64,000 nt of DNA from Anaerophaga thermohalophila DSM 12881 (GCF_000191885.1 NZ_AEWI01000012.1:124001-188000); one strand, 5' to 3'. Shown: positions 35,127 through 45,418, counted from the stretch's first letter. Translations and numbers: made by a program. The notes: generated from the letters alone by a model not told the origin.

Positions 35127-35781
35127 GATATCCTTTTGGATCACTAAGCCGCCCCACTTTTTAAGAAGTGTGTTCCCGGCCCCGGTTGTCTGGAGAGTCC
35201 CGGTTGATGATCGAAGGGTTTTTCTGACTTTCGACGACGGGCCGGTGCCGGGGGTTACCCCATGGGTCATCAACCGGTTGAAACAGTACAATGCGTTGGC
35301 TACTTTTTTTTGCGTTGGCGACAATGTGAGAAAGTATCCCGGGGTGTTTTCAAAATTGCAATCGACGGATCATGAAACCGGGATTCACGGATTTTTACAT
35401 AAACCGGCACATAAATTAAGCAGAAGGGATTTTTATGATGATATCAGAAAAAGTCTGGAATTAAACCCTTATGCCCGCTGGTATCGTCCACCGCATGGTC
35501 TTCTTCTGCCCTGGAGGGTATCCCGCATCAGGAAAATGGGACTTCAAACAGCTATGTGGGATATTTTGTCGCGCGATTATGACCGGACGCTTTCCCCAAA
35601 GGATGTTATTAATAATGTCCTGACCAACATCCGGCCGGGAGCAATCATTGTTTTCCATGATTCATTAAAAGCCTGGCCCAACCTGAAGACAGCCCTTCCT
35701 GTAGTTTTGTCCCGGATATCGGAAGCCGGGTACCAGACAGATATATTGAGTTCTTTAAATATAAAACAGACGGAGTTATGA
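35119..35781 (+). CDS. polysaccharide deacetylase family protein
   Basis: 220 residues. I place the start at TTG 35119 ([19 protein letters not shown]), which overlaps the preceding stop; a further-upstream ATG at 35083 adds residues unlike the family. NodB-type motifs: [11 protein letters not shown] (Asp-Asp), [11 protein letters not shown] (metal-binding HxxxH), [10 protein letters not shown], and [10 protein letters not shown] near the end. Such enzymes remove acetyl groups from sugars of peptidoglycan or glycans. Overlap with purD (4 bp) and with the DUF2723 gene suggests a single transcript; coupling to a glycosyltransferase is sensible. Confidence 0.92.
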   Translation: MSRISFWITKPPHFLRSVFPAPVVWRVPVDDRRVFLTFDDGPVPGVTPWVINRLKQYNALATFFCVGDNVRKYPGVFSKLQSTDHETGIHGFLHKPAHKLSRRDFYDDIRKSLELNPYARWYRPPHGLLLPWRVSRIRKMGLQTAMWDILSRDYDRTLSPKDVINNVLTNIRPGAIIVFHDSLKAWPNLKTALPVVLSRISEAGYQTDILSSLNIKQTEL

Positions 35782-37046
35782 ATATTCTACTCATCGGATC
35801 GGGTGGTCGGGAGCATGCACTGGCCTGGAAAATGAGGGTTAGTCCTTTACTTGATAAGCTCTACATCGCCCCCGGGAATGCCGGAACTGCTCTGTTGGGG
35901 CAAAATATTGACATTGCGCCCGACAATTTCATCGGCATCAGGAAGGCAGTTCTGGATAACCACATCGACATGGTAGTGGTAGGTCCGGAGGTGCCGTTGG
36001 TCAAGGGAATCAGTGATTTCTTCCTGAACGATGCAGCAATATCGCATGTGCCGGTTATTGGGCCAACCTCGCGTGGCGCTCAGCTGGAAGGCAGTAAAGA
36101 ATTTGCCAAACAATTTATGCTGGAACACAACATCCCGACAGCCCGCTACCTGGCTGTTACTTCCGACACCATCGATGAAGGCGAACGGTTCTTGAAAAAT
36201 CTGGAACCGCCTTATGTTCTTAAAGCCGATGGTCTTGCCGCGGGGAAAGGCGTGTTGATTGTTGATGATATCGATCAGGCCCGCAACGAGTTGAGACTGA
36301 TGTTGGATGGTAAATTTGGTAAAGCCAGTGACACTGTTGTCATTGAAGAGTTTCTTTCAGGAATTGAATTATCGGTGTTTGTTGTCACTGATGGGCACAG
36401 CTATATGCTGTTACCCGAAGCAAAGGATTACAAGCGTATAGGAGAGGGAGATACCGGGCTCAACACTGGTGGGATGGGAGCCGTTTCTCCGGTCCCTTTT
36501 GCCGATGAAGAGTTTATGGGAAAAGTCAGAGACCGCATCATCCAGCCTACCATAGACGGACTTAGGGCTGACGAAATTCCATATAAAGGATTTATCTTTT
36601 TCGGCCTTATCAATGTTGACGGTGAACCTTATGTGATAGAATACAATGTGCGCATGGGCGATCCTGAGGCAGAGGTGGTCATTCCCAGGCTGCAATCAGA
36701 TATTGTGGAGATTTTTCAGGCCGTTGCCGCAGGGGATTTGAAAAAACTCACACCACGAATTGATCCCAGAACCGCTGTCACCGTAATGATGGTTTCGGGT
36801 GGATATCCAGGGAGTTATGAAAAAGGGAAAAACATTTCTGGACTTGAACACGTAGAAGGCAGTATTGTTTTTCACGCGGGTACCACCAGCAGTAACGGCA
36901 TAATTACTTCGGGAGGACGCGTGCTTGCGATCACATCCCTTGGCGATTCTATCGACGATGCACTTGAAAAGTCATACAAGAATGCCAGCCTTATTGAATT
37001 TGAAAACAAGTATTTCCGGAGAGATATCGGGTTTGATTTAAAGTAA
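35778..37046 (+). CDS. purD: phosphoribosylamine-glycine ligase
   Basis: 422 residues. [19 protein letters not shown] at the N-terminus, the ATP-grasp region ([49 protein letters not shown]) and the [14 protein letters not shown] motif. It makes glycinamide ribonucleotide in the second step of purine synthesis. ATG overlaps the deacetylase stop by 4 bp. Confidence 0.99.
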   Translation: MNILLIGSGGREHALAWKMRVSPLLDKLYIAPGNAGTALLGQNIDIAPDNFIGIRKAVLDNHIDMVVVGPEVPLVKGISDFFLNDAAISHVPVIGPTSRGAQLEGSKEFAKQFMLEHNIPTARYLAVTSDTIDEGERFLKNLEPPYVLKADGLAAGKGVLIVDDIDQARNELRLMLDGKFGKASDTVVIEEFLSGIELSVFVVTDGHSYMLLPEAKDYKRIGEGDTGLNTGGMGAVSPVPFADEEFMGKVRDRIIQPTIDGLRADEIPYKGFIFFGLINVDGEPYVIEYNVRMGDPEAEVVIPRLQSDIVEIFQAVAAGDLKKLTPRIDPRTAVTVMMVSGGYPGSYEKGKNISGLEHVEGSIVFHAGTTSSNGIITSGGRVLAITSLGDSIDDALEKSYKNASLIEFENKYFRRDIGFDLK

Positions 37047-37053
37047 TTTAAAC

Positions 37054-38037
37054 ATGCTTTACAGGACGTTGCACAACAATAGCCTCCTTGCTTTTATTTT
37101 AGTGCCTTTTATTTTACTTTTATTCTGGGTCAGAGTTTTTCTTTATGACGGTAGTGCACCAATTAGTTTCGACGGTGTCTCGATGCCTTTATGGGAATGG
37201 TTGGTTCGTCCTGTATTCGGGCAGAGTAATTTTTGGGCTGCTGCATTTTCATACATTTTGGCCTTGTTAACAGCGTTCACGGTCAACCGTCTGGTTGGCC
37301 GTCATGGTTTATTAGGGAGACAATCGGTTTTGCCAGCCGTTCTTTACGGTCTTTTGGTAAGCGGATTCCTGATTGTGCAGCGGTTGCATGTTGTGTGGAT
37401 GTTCAATCTGTTCTTTTTGCTTGCCATTGAGCGAATCATGGGGATTGTAAATAAAGGAAGAAAAGAAGGACGCAGTTTCGATGCAGCACTTTTGCTGGGC
37501 GTTGGTGCCCTTATGTATGCAAAAGGGCTTTATTTGTATCCTCTGCTTTTGGTCGTAATGGGAGGACTGAGGTTGCTTAACTTAAGAACCTTTCTGGCCA
37601 GTCTTATGGGGCTGCTGTTGCCTTTCGTATTAAGTGCCGGCTATTTTTTCTTTTTTGGCAAGACAATGGAGTTTTTAGTGTTCATCCTTTTCAACCTGCT
37701 GTCGAACACCGGACAATTCAGTCATAACCTGGCCTCCCGGATTTATTTGCTGCTCATAAGCCTCCCGACACTGATAGGCATTGTAAATGTATTCAGATAT
37801 TTGCCCACGCAGAAAATCATTACCCGTAAACTATTCCGGGTTATTGTCTGGCTCACGCTGCTAACGGCAGGAGCATGTTTAACACCGTTTTTCTCTGTGG
37901 AGCTGGCACCGGTAGTTGCAGTTGGGCCATCGATTGTCCTGGCATTCTGGCTCGATAAAATTTCCAGGCGGTTTTGGCAGGAAACAATTTTACTACTGTT
38001 TTTCGCTATTGCCATAGCCGCCCAGTTATATCTTTAA
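37054..38037 (+). CDS. hypothetical polytopic membrane protein
   Basis: 327 residues, 8-9 membrane segments with short loops (for example LLAFILVPFILLLFWVRVFL, LLISLPTLIGIVNVF). No motif recognised beyond being a Bacteroidota inner-membrane protein of the DUF6427 type. It starts 7 bp after purD and is convergent with the hybrid kinase. Confidence 0.75.
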   Translation: MLYRTLHNNSLLAFILVPFILLLFWVRVFLYDGSAPISFDGVSMPLWEWLVRPVFGQSNFWAAAFSYILALLTAFTVNRLVGRHGLLGRQSVLPAVLYGLLVSGFLIVQRLHVVWMFNLFFLLAIERIMGIVNKGRKEGRSFDAALLLGVGALMYAKGLYLYPLLLVVMGGLRLLNLRTFLASLMGLLLPFVLSAGYFFFFGKTMEFLVFILFNLLSNTGQFSHNLASRIYLLLISLPTLIGIVNVFRYLPTQKIITRKLFRVIVWLTLLTAGACLTPFFSVELAPVVAVGPSIVLAFWLDKISRRFWQETILLLFFAIAIAAQLYL

Positions 38038-38051
38038 AAGGCAATCTCAAA

Positions 38052-41000
38052 CTATATCCATTTTTGCAGCGTATGTTGCAAGTCGTTTAATTTGACGGGT
38101 TTTCCAATATAATCGTTCATTCCGACGGCCAGGCATATTTCACGGTCTCCCTTCAAAACATTGGCAGTCATGGCCACAATAGGCGTCAGAACGCCTGCTT
38201 TTCGTAACTCCTTGGTGGCATCCAGACCATTTAATACCGGCATCTGAATGTCCATTAAAATCAAATCAAAATCTTCTTTGTCATTCAGTACTAAATCTAA
38301 AGCTTCCTGCCCATTATTTGAAATTACCGTGGAAAGGCCAATTCTTCCAAGCATCTTTTCTGTGATTTTCTGGTTGATCGGATTGTCTTCTACCAACAGT
38401 ATTCTTTTGTTTTTTTCAGACGAAGATACCGGCAGTTCTCCGTTTTTCTCTTCCGATGAATCAAAGAACAGCTGGCTGATGGTGTTAAACAGAATGGTTT
38501 GCTTTATGGGTTTCTCCAATACCACATCGACCCCCTCCATCGATGGATTTCTCTGCGACGAAAATAAAATGGCCTTAATCGAGGGAGCTTTTTCCTTAAT
38601 TTCCTTAATAAGGCTTTGATTGGTTTTGCTGAAAATATGAGAATCTATTGTGACAAAATTAAATTTATTGTCCGTTTTCAGCTTTTCAATGGCCGCTTTT
38701 TCATCACTGACTGCTTCGGGGGTAATGCCCCAGTTATGGAACATTTTTTTCAGCAGTAGCAGGTTGGTTCGGTGGTTGTCAACAATAAGGGCCCTCAGGG
38801 TTTTCATTTTTGGATTATTGAACTGATTGTCTGTTTTGTCACGGTCGAATGTAAAGGGCAAAACAAAATGGAAGACAGAACCAGGGTTCTCTTTCGACCA
38901 TGCGAAATTGGGATTGGGACTTTCCACCCATATCTTTCCACCCATCAGTTCAACCAGCATCTTTGAGATACTGGTGCCCAGTCCAGTGCCACCATATTTC
39001 CTGGTAGTTGAGCCATCGGCCTGGGTGAATGATTCAAAAATTTTCTCTTTTTTTTCTGGTGGAATCCCAATACCTGAGTCTTCAATGGCAAAATGAAGCC
39101 TGATCTCTTTCCCTTCCTGACGTTCAATGATTACCTTTAGCACCACTTCTCCTTCCTGAGTGAATTTTACGGCATTGCCCATCAGGTTTATTATAACCTG
39201 AATCAGTCGACCTTCATCTCCTATTAGTACCGATGGAATGGTTTCTTCGACCGATGCCAGCAGTTCCAGATTTTTGTCATGACTCCTGAAAGCCATCTGA
39301 TCAAGCAGATAGTCTACTGTTGAACGAAGATTGAAGGGGTATTTTTCAATCTTCAACTTGCCGGCCTCGATCTTTGAAAAATCAAGAATGGCGTTAATAA
39401 TGTTCAACAGATTATCGCACGAGCGGCTGATAATGGTAATGATGTTTTGCTGGTCGCGGTTCAGCCTGGTCTGTCCCAGCAGTTCGGTCGCTCCGATGAT
39501 CCCGTTCATCGGGGTTCTGATCTCGTGACTCATATTGGCCAGGAACTCCGATTTTGCTTTATTGGCTTCAGCTTCACGGCGCTGCATTTCTTTCTGCGCT
39601 GTAATATCCATGAATGCTTCCAGCATAATTTCGGTGTTGTTGACTTTGACCGGGATGATGTTTTTCAGAATGGTACGGGAAATATTGTTCTCTTCAACGC
39701 TGAGTCGTTCCTCAAGGGTGGTGATAGTCACCCCCGCAACTTCATCTTCATACTGGTCTTTCTTAAGGGTCTCAAACAACTGATAATACTGATGGCTTTT
39801 TACAAATTCCATAGCTTCATCAAGGTTGTCAAACCCCATGATTGTGGCAGCTGTTAAGTTTATTTCCTGGATGGTCTTTTCCTTGTCGGTAATCAGTATT
39901 CCCACGGGAAGGTTCTCGGTGATGGTCTTGAGTGCTTCTATCGACTCTTTCAGCGATTGTGTGAGCAGTCTCTTTTCAGTTACATCTTCCTTGATGGCAA
40001 TGAAGTTGGAAATGGTGTTTTCTTCGTTTAGTACCGGAGATATAGAGACCTGGTTCCAAACAATTTCGCCTTCAGCATTAAACGATCTGATTTCGCCTTC
40101 CCATGATTTTCCTTCCTGAATAGTTTCCAAAAGCAACGCAGAGAAACTGTCGTCATTTTTAGATTGTAACAAGTGGAGACTTGTTCCTTCGATCTCTTTT
40201 TTGGATACATTGTTTCGTTTCTCAAAAGAGGTATTAATGTATTCGATAATTCCGTGGGTATTGGTAATCAGGATGGAAACGGGGCTTTGTTCAACGGCCT
40301 TCAGTAACTTCTTGTTTGTTTCTTCAGCCTTCCTCCGGTGTATGACGACAAGTCTTATCTGATTGATAATCAATAATGTTATGAAGCCTGCAAGCAGAGA
40401 AAAAACAATCAGGCTGAGGTACTTCACGCGAGTATATTTTTCAAAGACAAAAATGTTTCGGTCGTTGAGCCGCGAAATGGTTTTACTGATTTCGAATGAA
40501 ATTTGATTCTCAAATTCGTATATGCGTGAGAATATGCTTTCGGCCTGCTTCTGATAATAGTTGATGGTTTCCATATTGGCCGGACTCAGCGGGTTTTCCG
40601 ATACCAGGTTGCCTTTGAGTGAACCTGTTATTTTTGCCGAAAGCGATTGTAGTTCGTAAAGTAACGGAGGGATATCCCTGATCTCAGGAATTGTCCCTGT
40701 GAATTCATCCTTCCGGTATTCTATAATCTCTTTAATCCGGTCCTGATCTTCGAGGTTTACGGCTTTATATACCGTCACGCTCCCCCCGTTGTGCAGCTTT
40801 TCAAGAATATTGACCGATTGGGTAATTCGATCCCTTATATCCGTTTGAATATTTTCAAGTTGTTGGGGATGTGTGACTGAAGAATACGATTTAAAATCGA
40901 GATTGATATGCAGAAGATTTTCTTTCAGCAGGCCCTCTATCCTTTGTTTCTGTTCCTGATTCCGGATGGTGTTCTGGTAGTGAATAGTATGGGTGCGGTC

Positions 41001-41153
41001 AAAGTAGTTGTCAATAACCAGAATGGCCGCAATGGTGAACACAAATATTCCCAGTAACAGATAAAGCTTGTTTATCAGGGGTTCATTAAACAGGCCTCTG
41101 TTTTGTTTGAAAGATAATCTTCTGAAGATATTCTTGTCAGTCTTTCTTTCCAA
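38052..41153 (-). CDS. hybrid sensor histidine kinase with two receiver domains
   Basis: 1033 residues. Membrane segment about 30-49, a helical periplasmic sensor (50-244), second membrane segment 245-267, two PAS domains (about 285-395 and 405-520), HisKA with His544 (ANMSHEIRTPMNG), HATPase (about 640-765: DSGIGIP, GGTGLGTSIS). A first receiver (about 787-900) is degenerate: the acidic pocket reads VDN and the acceptor site TIDSHI. A second (about 915-1033) is canonical, with Asp968 in ILMDIQMP. The sensed signal is unknown. No DNA-binding partner adjoins. Confidence 0.94.
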   Translation of the reverse strand: MERKTDKNIFRRLSFKQNRGLFNEPLINKLYLLLGIFVFTIAAILVIDNYFDRTHTIHYQNTIRNQEQKQRIEGLLKENLLHINLDFKSYSSVTHPQQLENIQTDIRDRITQSVNILEKLHNGGSVTVYKAVNLEDQDRIKEIIEYRKDEFTGTIPEIRDIPPLLYELQSLSAKITGSLKGNLVSENPLSPANMETINYYQKQAESIFSRIYEFENQISFEISKTISRLNDRNIFVFEKYTRVKYLSLIVFSLLAGFITLLIINQIRLVVIHRRKAEETNKKLLKAVEQSPVSILITNTHGIIEYINTSFEKRNNVSKKEIEGTSLHLLQSKNDDSFSALLLETIQEGKSWEGEIRSFNAEGEIVWNQVSISPVLNEENTISNFIAIKEDVTEKRLLTQSLKESIEALKTITENLPVGILITDKEKTIQEINLTAATIMGFDNLDEAMEFVKSHQYYQLFETLKKDQYEDEVAGVTITTLEERLSVEENNISRTILKNIIPVKVNNTEIMLEAFMDITAQKEMQRREAEANKAKSEFLANMSHEIRTPMNGIIGATELLGQTRLNRDQQNIITIISRSCDNLLNIINAILDFSKIEAGKLKIEKYPFNLRSTVDYLLDQMAFRSHDKNLELLASVEETIPSVLIGDEGRLIQVIINLMGNAVKFTQEGEVVLKVIIERQEGKEIRLHFAIEDSGIGIPPEKKEKIFESFTQADGSTTRKYGGTGLGTSISKMLVELMGGKIWVESPNPNFAWSKENPGSVFHFVLPFTFDRDKTDNQFNNPKMKTLRALIVDNHRTNLLLLKKMFHNWGITPEAVSDEKAAIEKLKTDNKFNFVTIDSHIFSKTNQSLIKEIKEKAPSIKAILFSSQRNPSMEGVDVVLEKPIKQTILFNTISQLFFDSSEEKNGELPVSSSEKNKRILLVEDNPINQKITEKMLGRIGLSTVISNNGQEALDLVLNDKEDFDLILMDIQMPVLNGLDATKELRKAGVLTPIVAMTANVLKGDREICLAVGMNDYIGKPVKLNDLQHTLQKWI

Positions 41154-41333
41154 AATTGAATGAAGTTAGTATTACACAAAACCAATTTACAAATAAAGTC
41201 CGATAAGTGTTCGGGAAAGTATGCTTTTGAATTTTTTCTGCTGTAGGGGGTGGATGCTTTCCCCGAATGGCATAATGCCAGCATGCTGAAGCCTTACAGA
41301 CAGATACTAAATATACAATTAAAAACGGGAAGT

Positions 41334-42128
41334 TTAAAGTTCGACAATTCCATATTTCCTAAAAATTTTTTTTGCGGAACGAGAATCGATACTATAGATA
41401 AACTTCATCGCGTTTTGTTTGTTTGGAGCGTTGGACAGAACAACCGCAAGTGTTTGAAAATGTATTGCTTTCGAAGAGATATGAACGGTGTCAATTTTAA
41501 ATGCTTCAGAACGTGTTGCAATGTAATCGGATTCCCAATCTATGGCAATTTGGGACTGGCCGGAGGCAATACTTCTGATCAGTCCTCTTGAGTCTGTAGT
41601 AAGAGAAAGGACAGAACTCATAACTTCATTGTAAACCAGATGAGTTTGTAGTAATATCTCAATTGCCATTCCCAGAGTGCTGGTTTCTGGATTAGCCAGA
41701 ATAATTGCCGGATTTGTAGTTTTCAGCATTTGAAAATTTCCGGTGAACCTGTCGGGATTCCCTCCAGGCACAATAAACACCAACGTCTGATAACCAAATG
41801 AAACGGAATCTTCAAACAATTCGGGATTGGCCATTTGCATATTGTCTATGGTAAGCCTGCAGTCGGGAATAAACACATCAGCTTCATGTCTGTAATAGAT
41901 CAGGTTAGAGAGATTTCTGGCACAATCGTTCTGAATACTGACTTTTATTCCGGTGTTTTTCTCAAAAGCCGATGAGAATTCTCTTACCGGGGCAAGAATC
42001 CCGTTTTCACAATAGACGATAAGTCCCGGGCCTTCCTCTTCGTTCCTGTTTCTGGTATTTTTACAGCCCGAAAATATCCCAAAGGCAACAATGAATATCA
42101 CAAAATATTTAGTTATCAGTGTTTTCAC
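41334..42128 (-). CDS. orphan periplasmic binding lipoprotein (ModA/iron-binding type)
   Basis: 264 residues from GTG 42128, chosen because it gives a clean lipoprotein signal (KTLITKYFVIFIVAFGIFSG then Cys). An upstream TTG start would bury it. The mature part has the type II binding-protein order: LIVYCENGILAPVREFSSAFEKN, DVFIPDCRL, LVFIVPGGNPDRF, and IILANPETSTLGMAIEI. ModA and similar proteins bind oxyanions for an ABC transporter, but no permease or ATPase gene is near. It is followed by no partner; the hybrid kinase comes next on the same strand, so a sensing role is possible. Confidence 0.82.
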   Translation of the reverse strand: MKTLITKYFVIFIVAFGIFSGCKNTRNRNEEEGPGLIVYCENGILAPVREFSSAFEKNTGIKVSIQNDCARNLSNLIYYRHEADVFIPDCRLTIDNMQMANPELFEDSVSFGYQTLVFIVPGGNPDRFTGNFQMLKTTNPAIILANPETSTLGMAIEILLQTHLVYNEVMSSVLSLTTDSRGLIRSIASGQSQIAIDWESDYIATRSEAFKIDTVHISSKAIHFQTLAVVLSNAPNKQNAMKFIYSIDSRSAKKIFRKYGIVEL

Positions 42129-42244
42129 GGTTGTGGTGTTTTGGAATAACGTTGCTTTATGACTCAAGTACGCAGGCATATTGGCATTTTTAGTATACAA
42201 ACTACTTTATTCCCTGGGTTAGTATAAGAGATGCCCCAATTTTC

Positions 42245-42362
42245 ATAGCCGCATAATAGTTTATTAAGGTCGGATAGCCTGCCCTGATTTATCGGGACAA
42301 CTCGCATGATTTATTTTTTCATGTTCTTGTTGTGACAAACTTTGCCATGCTCGTTTTATCCG
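42245..42362 (-). repeat. diverged B element with a 23-bp insertion
   Basis: Recognisable from GTTTATTAAGGTCGGAT and AACTCGCATGATTTATT to GCTCGTTTTATCC. Between GGAT and AACTC lies an inserted AGCCTGCCCTGATTTATCGG stretch, whose reverse complement also occurs at 16149-16178. Confidence 0.7.
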
Positions 42363-42821
42363 GGCAAAATCAGAGAATTGAAGGTTTGCGGATAGAGTGA
42401 TTGAATCTATCTGAATTCATTCAGAGAGATGTCTGAAAGTGTAAATGCAAGGTACGATGCAATAGAAATATCTTCATGCAATTAGTCATAAAAATAAATG
42501 CTTTGGTCAAAGAAATTTCCTGTTCCGGGCGTCCTTTCATCTAACTCAGAGTCCCGGAAGCTCTATTTCAATTATTTGGAACATAGAGTCAGATGGTCTG
42601 TTTACCAGGCCAATTTTCGCAATAAACTGAAAGCCATTTCAACAAAATTTATTACTTCTGCCTTCTGTCTGTCAAACTTCTGCCAGCAACAAGTTATTTT
42701 ATCTAACTCAAATCATAAGTTGACCCCAATATGATATTTATAGGCTTTTGTTATTTGTTTGAGTATGTCATTACCTGCAAATCCCCACTACTGAATACTG
42801 ACTAAAAACTACTGACTTCTT
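42363..42821. other. intergenic, no supported gene
   Basis: A 78-codon open frame (42498-42734) lacks coding character. Bases 42642-42663 are identical to 2869-2890, with similar sequence to the left of both (AATTTTCG, AAACTGAAA), so this is another low-copy dispersed repeat. Confidence 0.55.
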
Positions 42822-43904
42822 TTATTTTCTTTTTGGTTTATGGCTTACAAAATGTTTCTTTATCCATCGGGGAACAAGAAAAGTACCTATAAAAAGATAA
42901 GGGTAATAGCTGATCATGCGCCAGAGGAAAGCCATGGCAACACCGGTTCCGGCTGGAATAAAAGCAGCCAGGAATTCTTTGAATACATATTCGGCGAAGC
43001 CACTTCCGCCGGGGGTAGGACTAATAAGCATCATAATCCACATTACCAGCTGTTTGGCAAAGACGTGGAAATGATCTTCCCAACCCAGCCATTTGATGCC
43101 GAAAAATGTAATAATAAGGGTATTAACGACCCAGTACCGGGCCGTCCAGCTAAAAAAAGTTGCCCCAAAAGCTTTTAGCCATTTCCGGAAAGGCCAGCCA
43201 CTGAATTCCCGTGATGTTTGTATCAGATCGGTTCCCGATTCATTGGCCTGAGGGCGCCATTTACGGATAATGGGAAGTTTGAAAATCATTAAAAGTAACC
43301 ACTTCAGGCCGCGCGGGTTGATGAATAAACCATAGCTTAACACCAGTGTGTATAGAAGTTTGATGGTATAACCACCAAGTGCAAGAAGGAAAAATTCATT
43401 CTGATACCATGGTATTGGTGCTGCTGAACTGTCTAACATGAAAATATCGGAACGCCCGAGTAACAGCAAAATAATCGGGAAAGTGAGGATGAAATAGAGT
43501 TCATCGAGGAAGGAAGTAACCATGACAACGGCCGTACTTCGCCCCACTCTGATTCCTTCTTTGTTGACGAAGAAAATGGCAACACTGGTACCTCCTATGG
43601 CAGATGGCGTAATTGACGATGTAAATTCCCAAAGCATGATTACATTAAACGCTTTCCGCCAGGTCAGTTCATTGTTGGTCAGAATTCGTATTCTGAGCAT
43701 ATAACCAAAGTCCCTGGTGGCCATCAATAAGAAAGAAAGTATGAGCCAGAAAACAGACCAGCCGGTAAAATTTATGAAATCAAAACTCTCGGGTTTAAAT
43801 TCCCGGTATAACAGATATCCTGTTACCGATAGCCCGATCAATATTGGTAGTAAAATCCTTCCGGGTCTTATACTGCGTATTATTTTTCCTGAGTTGTCTG
43901 TCAT
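42822..43904 (-). CDS. UPF0104/LPG-synthase-TM-like membrane protein
   Basis: 360 residues with about 8 membrane segments. Signature of the lysylphosphatidylglycerol synthase transmembrane region family: an early Arg-rich loop (MATRDFGYMLRIRILTNNELTWRKAF), EFTSSITPSAIGGTSVAIFF, and MLISPTPGGSGFAEYVF near the C-terminus. There is no C-terminal aminoacyl-transferase domain, so this is the short membrane-only type, possibly a lipid flippase. A diverged A repeat follows its 5' end. Confidence 0.88.
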   Translation of the reverse strand: MTDNSGKIIRSIRPGRILLPILIGLSVTGYLLYREFKPESFDFINFTGWSVFWLILSFLLMATRDFGYMLRIRILTNNELTWRKAFNVIMLWEFTSSITPSAIGGTSVAIFFVNKEGIRVGRSTAVVMVTSFLDELYFILTFPIILLLLGRSDIFMLDSSAAPIPWYQNEFFLLALGGYTIKLLYTLVLSYGLFINPRGLKWLLLMIFKLPIIRKWRPQANESGTDLIQTSREFSGWPFRKWLKAFGATFFSWTARYWVVNTLIITFFGIKWLGWEDHFHVFAKQLVMWIMMLISPTPGGSGFAEYVFKEFLAAFIPAGTGVAMAFLWRMISYYPYLFIGTFLVPRWIKKHFVSHKPKRK

Positions 43905-43934
43905 TCAGATATCTGTTCGAGAGTTTTATATCGT

Positions 43935-44188
43935 TGAGTCCACTCTTAAAAGTTTCTTTTTGCCAGCCTCATTGTTGTAGGAAATTTTTAAACCCTTATT
44001 AACAATCAGTTAACTTCGGTTCAAGAATTTCCTTCGCTTCGACCCTGACAAAAATAGCTCTTTTAGCAACAGACTCAACGTTAGAATATTTCATCCGTAT
44101 AAAATTTGTTTATTAAGGTCGGATGGAACTCGCATGCAAGAACTTATACATATTCTTATTGTAGCAAACTTTGCCATGCTCGATTCAT
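43935..44188. repeat. diverged A element followed by a B element
   Basis: A8 43935-44077, TGAGTCCACTCTTAAAAG ... TTTTAGCAACAGACTCA; it has the most changes of the full-length A copies. B 44092-44188: CATCCG (44092-44097) pairs CGGATG (44120-44125), a compensatory alternative to CATCAG/CTGATG. Confidence 0.8.
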
Positions 44189-44310
44189 TCAGCATCGCCA
44201 TATAGCCATTGTAGGCGAGCCAAACCTTCTATAAAAAGCAAATTTACAGTATCCGTCGCATTACAGAAAGGGTTGATGTTAAACTTTCTGAAAATGATAT
44301 TAATTAAAAT

Positions 44311-44339
44311 AAAAAAACCGGACATTTTGTCCGGTTTTT
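44311..44339. terminator. bidirectional terminator below tRNA-Ala
   Basis: CCGGACA (44318-44324), loop TTT, TGTCCGG (44328-44334), with an A-run before and T-run after. It ends tRNA-Ala transcription on the minus strand. Confidence 0.9.
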
Positions 44340-44360
44340 CGTATATTAGTATAAAAACAG

Positions 44361-44434
44361 TGGAGATGAGGGGAGTCGAACCCCTGACCTCATGACTGCC
44401 AGTCATGCGCTCTAGCCAACTGAGCTACACCCCC
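44361..44434 (-). tRNA. tRNA-Ala (anticodon GGC)
   Basis: A 74-base cloverleaf: acceptor GGGGGTG/CATCTCC, which includes the G3-U70 pair that marks alanine tRNAs; D arm TAGCTCAGTTGGCTAGAGC; anticodon loop CTGGCAG with GGC; T loop GGTTCGACTCC; discriminator A. TATATTTG at 44454-44447 is a likely -7 box on the minus strand. The further spacer 44455-44737 holds no gene that I can see. Confidence 0.97.
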
Positions 44435-44737
44435 GTTTTAGCGAGGCAAATATAATTGAAAATCGGGATATGGAAAAGGAATTCTGGAAAAAAGTAGTTT
44501 GGTTTGATTGTTGCGTATTTTTATGTGTTAAGGATTTGATTTTTAATTATTATTGACACTATCAGAAGAAAATTGTAATTTTTAATGATTAAAAAGAGTT
44601 GCAAAAAATGCATCGGTTTGATAATAAAATCCTATTTTTAACCTCTCGTTTGAGAATTAATGACTCAAACGTGCGAGACACCGACAATTGAGAAAAATTT
44701 AAGTTATTAAATTAGGCACCAAAATTCGATTTTTATT

Positions 44738-45418
44738 ATGGAAGTAAAAAAGTCGCCAAAAGCAGATTTGGAAAACAAAAAGACGGTCTTTATGCAGATC
44801 GGTCTTGTTGTGGTGCTTTCTCTGGTTTTCATTGCCTTCGAGTGGACAACAACAGAAACAAACGTTAACGAGGGATTGAAAATTGAAGAAGAGGAAGTAG
44901 AAGAAGAGATCATTCCGATCACCCGTCAGGAAGAAGTGAAGCCGCCACCACCACCGCCACCGCCAAAAGTCACTGATGTATTGAATATTGTAGAGGACGA
45001 TGTGGAGCTTGAGGAAGAGTTGGTTATTCAGGATACAGAGGCAACAGAAGATACCGAAGTGGATTTTTCTGATATGACCACTGAAGAGGAACCGGAAGAT
45101 GGTCCTGTATTTTTCATTGTTGAGGAAATGCCCGAGTTCCCAGGGGGAGAAAAGGCACTTCACCAATATCTGGCCAGTACAATTCAATATCCTGTTATTG
45201 CTCAGGAAAACGGAATTCAAGGACGTGTTTACGTGAAGTTCGTGGTGAATACCGATGGTTCCATCACTGATGTGGAGATTGCACGTGGCGTTGATCCAAG
45301 TCTTGATAAAGAGGCCCTGAGGGTGGTGAAGAACATGCCGAAATGGAAACCCGGCAGGCAACGGAACAAGCCGGTAAGAGTTTCATATACAGTTCCGATT
45401 AACTTTGTTTTACAGTAA
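44738..45418 (+). CDS. tonB: TonB energy-transducing protein
   Basis: 226 residues. One N-terminal membrane segment (about 18-36, FMQIGLVVVLSLVFIAF), an acidic and Pro-rich spacer (KPPPPPPPPKVTD near 70-80), and a C-terminal TonB domain from about 135 (YLASTIQYPVIAQENGIQ, GRVYVKFVVNTDGSITDV, NMPKWKPGRQRNKPVRVSYT, ending FVLQ). It couples the proton motive force to outer-membrane receptors. No exbB/exbD here. A terminator follows. Confidence 0.95.
   Translation: MEVKKSPKADLENKKTVFMQIGLVVVLSLVFIAFEWTTTETNVNEGLKIEEEEVEEEIIPITRQEEVKPPPPPPPPKVTDVLNIVEDDVELEEELVIQDTEATEDTEVDFSDMTTEEEPEDGPVFFIVEEMPEFPGGEKALHQYLASTIQYPVIAQENGIQGRVYVKFVVNTDGSITDVEIARGVDPSLDKEALRVVKNMPKWKPGRQRNKPVRVSYTVPINFVLQ

Noticed and set aside
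42498-42734. 78-codon frame in the spacer after the UPF0104 gene
   Set aside because: No domain, no ribosome binding site, and part of it is a dispersed repeat.
44738-45361. Long minus-strand open frame opposite tonB
   Set aside because: It is a shadow of the Glu/Pro-rich tonB coding sequence; translation is low-complexity Phe/Leu/His-rich.
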